NCBI RefSeq assembly: GCF_030929595.1
Contig: NZ_JAVFVR010000001.1
Span: forward strand, 248,001 to 312,000
Source of the DNA: Flavobacterium sp. LHD-85
GTDB lineage: Bacteria; Bacteroidota; Bacteroidia; Flavobacteriales; Flavobacteriaceae
Direction: 5' to 3'
DNA length: 64,000 nucleotides
Below, one piece after another: positions 60,816-64,000 of the stretch. The notes under the pieces are model-generated. The model did no database searches, was not told the DNA's origin, and saw only the letters and a list, made by a program, of their open reading frames with translations. The first letter of the stretch is position 1, and each line of letters begins with the position of its first letter. The translations under genes were made by a program, and so were the position numbers.

Positions 60816-62126
60816 TTATTTGTTTAAAACCGCATTCATCGGGTTCCTCGAATTATCTTCTATCGAATACATTGGCTCTTCTTCATATATTTCGTCTGCA
60901 GGCAAATCCTCCTCTGCCATTTCTTTATCTATTAATCGCTGTAAGGCTTCTTTTCGTTTTTCCCTCTCAAGCTTATCCTCAGCAATTTCTTCTTCTTTTC
61001 TTGTCACACTAATAATAATTCCAAGTCCAAGACATGTCATCCAGATCGAACTTCCCCCGCTACTTATCAATGGAAGTGTCTGTCCTGTTACCGGCAACAA
61101 CTCCACCGCAACCGCCATATTAATCATAGCTTGAAATATCATAGGAAATCCTACACCAACAACCACCAATTTTCCAAATATAGTTGGTGCTTTATGAGAA
61201 GCGATTACAAAACGGAACAATAACAATAAGTACAGAATTACTATCGAAACTCCTCCAACTAAACCGTATTCTTCTACAATAATAGCGTAGATAAAATCGG
61301 AAGAAGATTGCGGTAAAAAGTTTTTCTGAACACTTTTTCCAGGTCCTAATCCTCCTAATTTTCCAGATGCAATTGCAATTTTTGCTTTCTCAATCTGATA
61401 ATCATCTTCGTCTGGTTTGTCTGTTGTAAAATTCGTAATACGGCTTTCCCAAGTTGAAACCCTGCTAAAGAATCTTGAATCTGGAAACGCTTTCGCCACC
61501 AAAAGGAAAAATGCCAACATTGCAACTCCAGAACCAATGATAAAAGCAATATACTTTAATGGATATTTACCAATAAATGTCAGCATCAAAACCATTGCAA
61601 AAATTAACGCCGTAGTCGAAAAGTTTGCTGGCAGAATTAATACTAATGTGATAAATACCGGAATCCAAAGCTGAATCAATGAAGTCTGAAAAGGTTCATT
61701 TTCATCTTTAGTTTTAGATAGATAGCGTGCCACATAAATAAACAAAACAATAGCTGCCAATGTTGATGTCTGAAACGTAATTCCGATAAAAGGCACCTGA
61801 ATCCAACGGCTCGCATTTGCTCCAGCAATAACGGTTCCTTTCAACAGCGTATAAAGCAATAAAATCCAAACCACTGGAAGCGCAATCTTCGAAATTGCTC
61901 TAAAATAATGATACGGAACTCTATGCACCCAGTAAATAATTAAAAATCCAATACAAATGTGCGCCAAGTGTTTTACCAAGTACCCTAATGTATTCCCTGT
62001 TCCGTGCCCGATATAAGCCAGATTACTACTCGCACTAAAAACAGGCATAAACGAAAACAGCGCCAATAAAGCCACGAATGACCATATTACCCTATCTCCT
62101 TTTAGTTTGTTTACCAGCTCTTTCAT
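60816..62126 (-). CDS. ftsW: Lipid II polymerase FtsW
   Basis: 436 residues, about ten membrane helices. SEDS family motifs: VVVGVGFPMIFQAMINMAVAVELLPVTGQTLPLISSGGSS, and the region AGANASRWIQVP. Acts as the septal glycan polymerase with its partner PBP. C-terminal cytoplasmic tail is long (about 55 residues), Glu-rich and acidic, a lineage extension. Confidence 0.97.
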   Translation of the reverse strand: MKELVNKLKGDRVIWSFVALLALFSFMPVFSASSNLAYIGHGTGNTLGYLVKHLAHICIGFLIIYWVHRVPYHYFRAISKIALPVVWILLLYTLLKGTVIAGANASRWIQVPFIGITFQTSTLAAIVLFIYVARYLSKTKDENEPFQTSLIQLWIPVFITLVLILPANFSTTALIFAMVLMLTFIGKYPLKYIAFIIGSGVAMLAFFLLVAKAFPDSRFFSRVSTWESRITNFTTDKPDEDDYQIEKAKIAIASGKLGGLGPGKSVQKNFLPQSSSDFIYAIIVEEYGLVGGVSIVILYLLLLFRFVIASHKAPTIFGKLVVVGVGFPMIFQAMINMAVAVELLPVTGQTLPLISSGGSSIWMTCLGLGIIISVTRKEEEIAEDKLEREKRKEALQRLIDKEMAEEDLPADEIYEEEPMYSIEDNSRNPMNAVLNK

Positions 62127-62151
62127 AATTCTTTCGTTTCAGGTTATTCTT

Positions 62152-62191
62152 GTTTCATGTTTCACGTTCCTTCTAACTTGAAACATGAAAC
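62152..62191. repeat. Inverted repeat between murD and ftsW
   Basis: GTTTCATGTTTCACGTT (62152-62168), 6 bases, AACTTGAAACATGAAAC (62175-62191); 16 of 17 pairs. It interrupts an otherwise tight gene cluster. Confidence 0.8.
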
Positions 62192-62208
62192 TTGAAACTC
62201 TTTATTTT

Positions 62209-63540
62209 CTACAAGTTATGGACAGCTTGTTTAAATTGTTTTCCACGATCTTCGTAGTTTTCGAATAAATCGAAACTTGCGCAGGCTGGAGACAATAAAA
62301 CTACATCGCCCTTTTCTGTCAATCTTTGAGCAGTTTTTACTGCATCATTCATATTATTTACTTCAACCATAATATCAACAACGTTTCCAAAAGCATCGAT
62401 AATTTTGCGATTATCGATTCCAAGGCAGATAATTGCCTTTACTTTTTCGCGTACTAACGACATTAATTCGTTGTAATCATTTCCTTTATCAACCCCTCCA
62501 ACAATCCAAACTGTTGGTGAATTCATACTATCCAAAGCAAAGAAAGTAGCGTTTACGTTTGTTGCTTTTGAATCGTTGATATATTGAACGTTTTGTATTT
62601 TTAATACTTTTTCTAAACGGTGTTCAACACCTTGGAAATTAGATAGACTTTCACGAATCGTTGCATTTCTAATTTGCATCAATTTAGCTACAGAGCTTGC
62701 TGCCATGGCGTTTTTCATATTATGTTTTCCTTCTAACGCAATGTGTTCTGTATCCATTGTAAACTCTTCTTGGTTGATCTTTATTTCCATTTTGTTGTTA
62801 TTTATAGAAGCCCCTTCATCAAATTTTTTCGTCAATGAAAAAGGAATTAGTTTTGCTTTTGTTTTGTTCTTCTTTAACCATTCTGTACTTGCTTCATCAT
62901 CTGCATCGTAAATGAGATAGTCATTTTCAGTCTGGTTCATTGTTATTCGGAACTTCGAATTGATATAATTTTCATATTTATATTCGTATCGATCTAAATG
63001 ATCCGGACTTATATTGGTTATTATCGCAATATCGGGTCTGTAATCTATTATTCCGTCTAACTGGAAACTGCTTAATTCAAGAACGTAGGCATCAAATTTA
63101 TTCTCAGCCACTTGCCAGGCGAAGCTTTTTCCAATATTCCCTCCCAATCCTACATTTAATCCTGCATATTTCAGCAAATGATGCGTAAGCATTGTGGTGG
63201 TGGTTTTACCATTACTTCCCGTAATCCCAATGGTCATTGCTTCTGTGTAAGGAAATGCAAACTCGATTTCCGAAATCACTTTTACCCCTGCAGCAACAAG
63301 CTTTTTTACTATCGGAGATTTATCTGGAATTCCCGGGCTTTTCATTACCACATCAGCATTTAGAATTAAATCTTCCGTATGCTGTTCCTCTTCCCAAGCT
63401 ATTTTATTAATGATAAGAACTTCTTTATAACTCTCTTTTATTTTTCCAAAATCAGATACGAAAACATCATACCCTTGTTTCTTACCGAGGATCGCGGTTC
63501 CTACCCCGCTTTCTCCTCCACCTAAAACTACTAATCTCAT
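62209..63540 (-). CDS. murD: UDP-N-acetylmuramoylalanine-D-glutamate ligase MurD
   Basis: 443 residues. Substrate domain LGGGESGVGTAILGKK, ATP loop GSNGKTTTTML, DHLDRYE, and C-terminal DSKATNVNATFFALDS. Adds D-Glu to UDP-MurNAc-L-Ala. Directly follows mraY (stop at 63541 next to the start). Confidence 0.97.
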   Translation of the reverse strand: MRLVVLGGGESGVGTAILGKKQGYDVFVSDFGKIKESYKEVLIINKIAWEEEQHTEDLILNADVVMKSPGIPDKSPIVKKLVAAGVKVISEIEFAFPYTEAMTIGITGSNGKTTTTMLTHHLLKYAGLNVGLGGNIGKSFAWQVAENKFDAYVLELSSFQLDGIIDYRPDIAIITNISPDHLDRYEYKYENYINSKFRITMNQTENDYLIYDADDEASTEWLKKNKTKAKLIPFSLTKKFDEGASINNNKMEIKINQEEFTMDTEHIALEGKHNMKNAMAASSVAKLMQIRNATIRESLSNFQGVEHRLEKVLKIQNVQYINDSKATNVNATFFALDSMNSPTVWIVGGVDKGNDYNELMSLVREKVKAIICLGIDNRKIIDAFGNVVDIMVEVNNMNDAVKTAQRLTEKGDVVLLSPACASFDLFENYEDRGKQFKQAVHNL

Positions 63541-64000
63541 TTATCTTAATTTTAGGGTAATGATTGACAATATGGCTAACATTACAGCAACAATCCAGAA
63601 TCGGGTTACGATTTTACTTTCGTGATATCCCTTTTTCTGATAATGATGATGAAGAGGTGACATCAGGAAAATTCTTCGTCCTTCACCGAAACGCTTCTTC
63701 GTATATTTAAAATAAGTTACCTGAATAATTACTGAGGCGCTTTCTGCCAAGAAAATTCCACAGAATAAAACAATCAATATTTCTTTTCGAACTGCAATCG
63801 CTAAAACCGCTATGATCCCTCCTATAGTCAAACTTCCCGTATCTCCCATAAAAACCGATGCCGGAAATGAGTTGTACCAAAGAAATCCAATAAGCGCACC
63901 CACAAAGGCAGAAATAAAAACCGTCATTTCTCCCGAATTGGGGATATACATAATGTTCAGATAATTCGAGAAAATGATATTACCAGAAACGAACGTAAAT
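63541..64000 (-). CDS. mraY: Phospho-N-acetylmuramoyl-pentapeptide-transferase MraY (5' end outside window)
   Basis: Only the C-terminal 153 or so residues are in the window; the frame is open to the right edge ([27 protein letters not shown]). Transmembrane enzyme moving phospho-MurNAc-pentapeptide to undecaprenyl phosphate. Metal motif seen as [34 protein letters not shown] is the known MraY signature. Stop adjoins the murD start. Confidence 0.96.
   Translation of the reverse strand, partial: FTFVSGNIIFSNYLNIMYIPNSGEMTVFISAFVGALIGFLWYNSFPASVFMGDTGSLTIGGIIAVLAIAVRKEILIVLFCGIFLAESASVIIQVTYFKYTKKRFGEGRRIFLMSPLHHHYQKKGYHESKIVTRFWIVAVMLAILSIITLKLR

Overview
The window is a piece of a Bacteroidota chromosome and is almost certainly Flavobacterium (Flavobacterium johnsoniae-like). 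The evidence is low GC content, the gliding and type IX secretion block gldKLMNO, the Bacteroidetes gene order lptE / acidic TPR-like protein / secG / groES, and promoters of the TAnnTTTG type in place of TATAAT boxes. No IS element, integrase, phage module or CRISPR array was found.

Layout. Positions 1-1021 hold the 5' part of an ABC-F ATPase gene (minus strand). Positions 1270-15450 hold an 18-gene, one-direction tellurium-resistance/stress super-operon. It has five TerD-family proteins, a TelA-type protein, three vWA proteins, a PP2C phosphatase, an atypical protein kinase with zinc ribbon, a TerC membrane protein, a phosphoribosyltransferase and HAD pair, and four proteins I cannot assign. 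Positions 15925-17362 hold a DUF983 protein and a DAO-family flavoenzyme. Positions 17440-23335 hold gldK-gldL-gldM-gldN-gldO, where gldN and gldO are a tandem duplicate that includes the terminator. Positions 23598-27274 hold topA and a degenerate ureohydrolase-fold protein. Positions 27646-36346 hold miaB, a GxxExxY protein, a sigma-54 activator, lptE, the acidic repeat protein, secG, groES, a 23S-IVP-type four-helix bundle protein and groEL. Positions 36591-42025 hold a nucleotide pyrophosphatase-like enzyme, a SulP transporter, a small protein, and a LytS/LytTR two-component pair. Positions 42299-48803 are accessory: small lipoproteins, DUF3754, DUF2199, Mpo1-like, membrane proteins and a GNAT. 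Positions 48917-52877 hold three genes stacked behind tRNA-Arg(TCG): an XRE-pentapeptide regulator, an AraC-GyrI regulator and a secreted protein. Positions 53308-64000 hold yqeY and the division/cell-wall (dcw) cluster ftsZ-ftsA-ftsQ-murC-murG-ftsW-murD-mraY (minus strand, mraY running off the end).

How it fits together. The ter operon combines metal-binding TerD/vWA scaffolds with a phosphorylation switch (kinase/PP2C), membrane parts and a small nucleotide-chemistry module. gldK-O build the outer-membrane ring and inner-membrane motor of gliding and type IX secretion. The dcw cluster makes lipid II and assembles the divisome.

Most unusual points: (1) intergenic spaces are full of family-wise palindromes, and two unrelated small genes sit inside such palindromes, one of them splitting groES from groEL; (2) a 365-bp nested palindrome whose outer 29-bp arms contain both stop codons of two convergent genes; (3) a 20-bp-phased direct repeat in front of the LytS/LytTR pair; (4) a chain of near-identical terminators, two with tRNA-3'-like relics, separating the three genes behind tRNA-Arg; (5) promoter -7 boxes lying in the loops of terminator or palindrome hairpins; (6) enzyme-fold proteins with missing catalytic residues (HAD, ureohydrolase, kinase). 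All functional statements come from reading the sequence; no database search was run.
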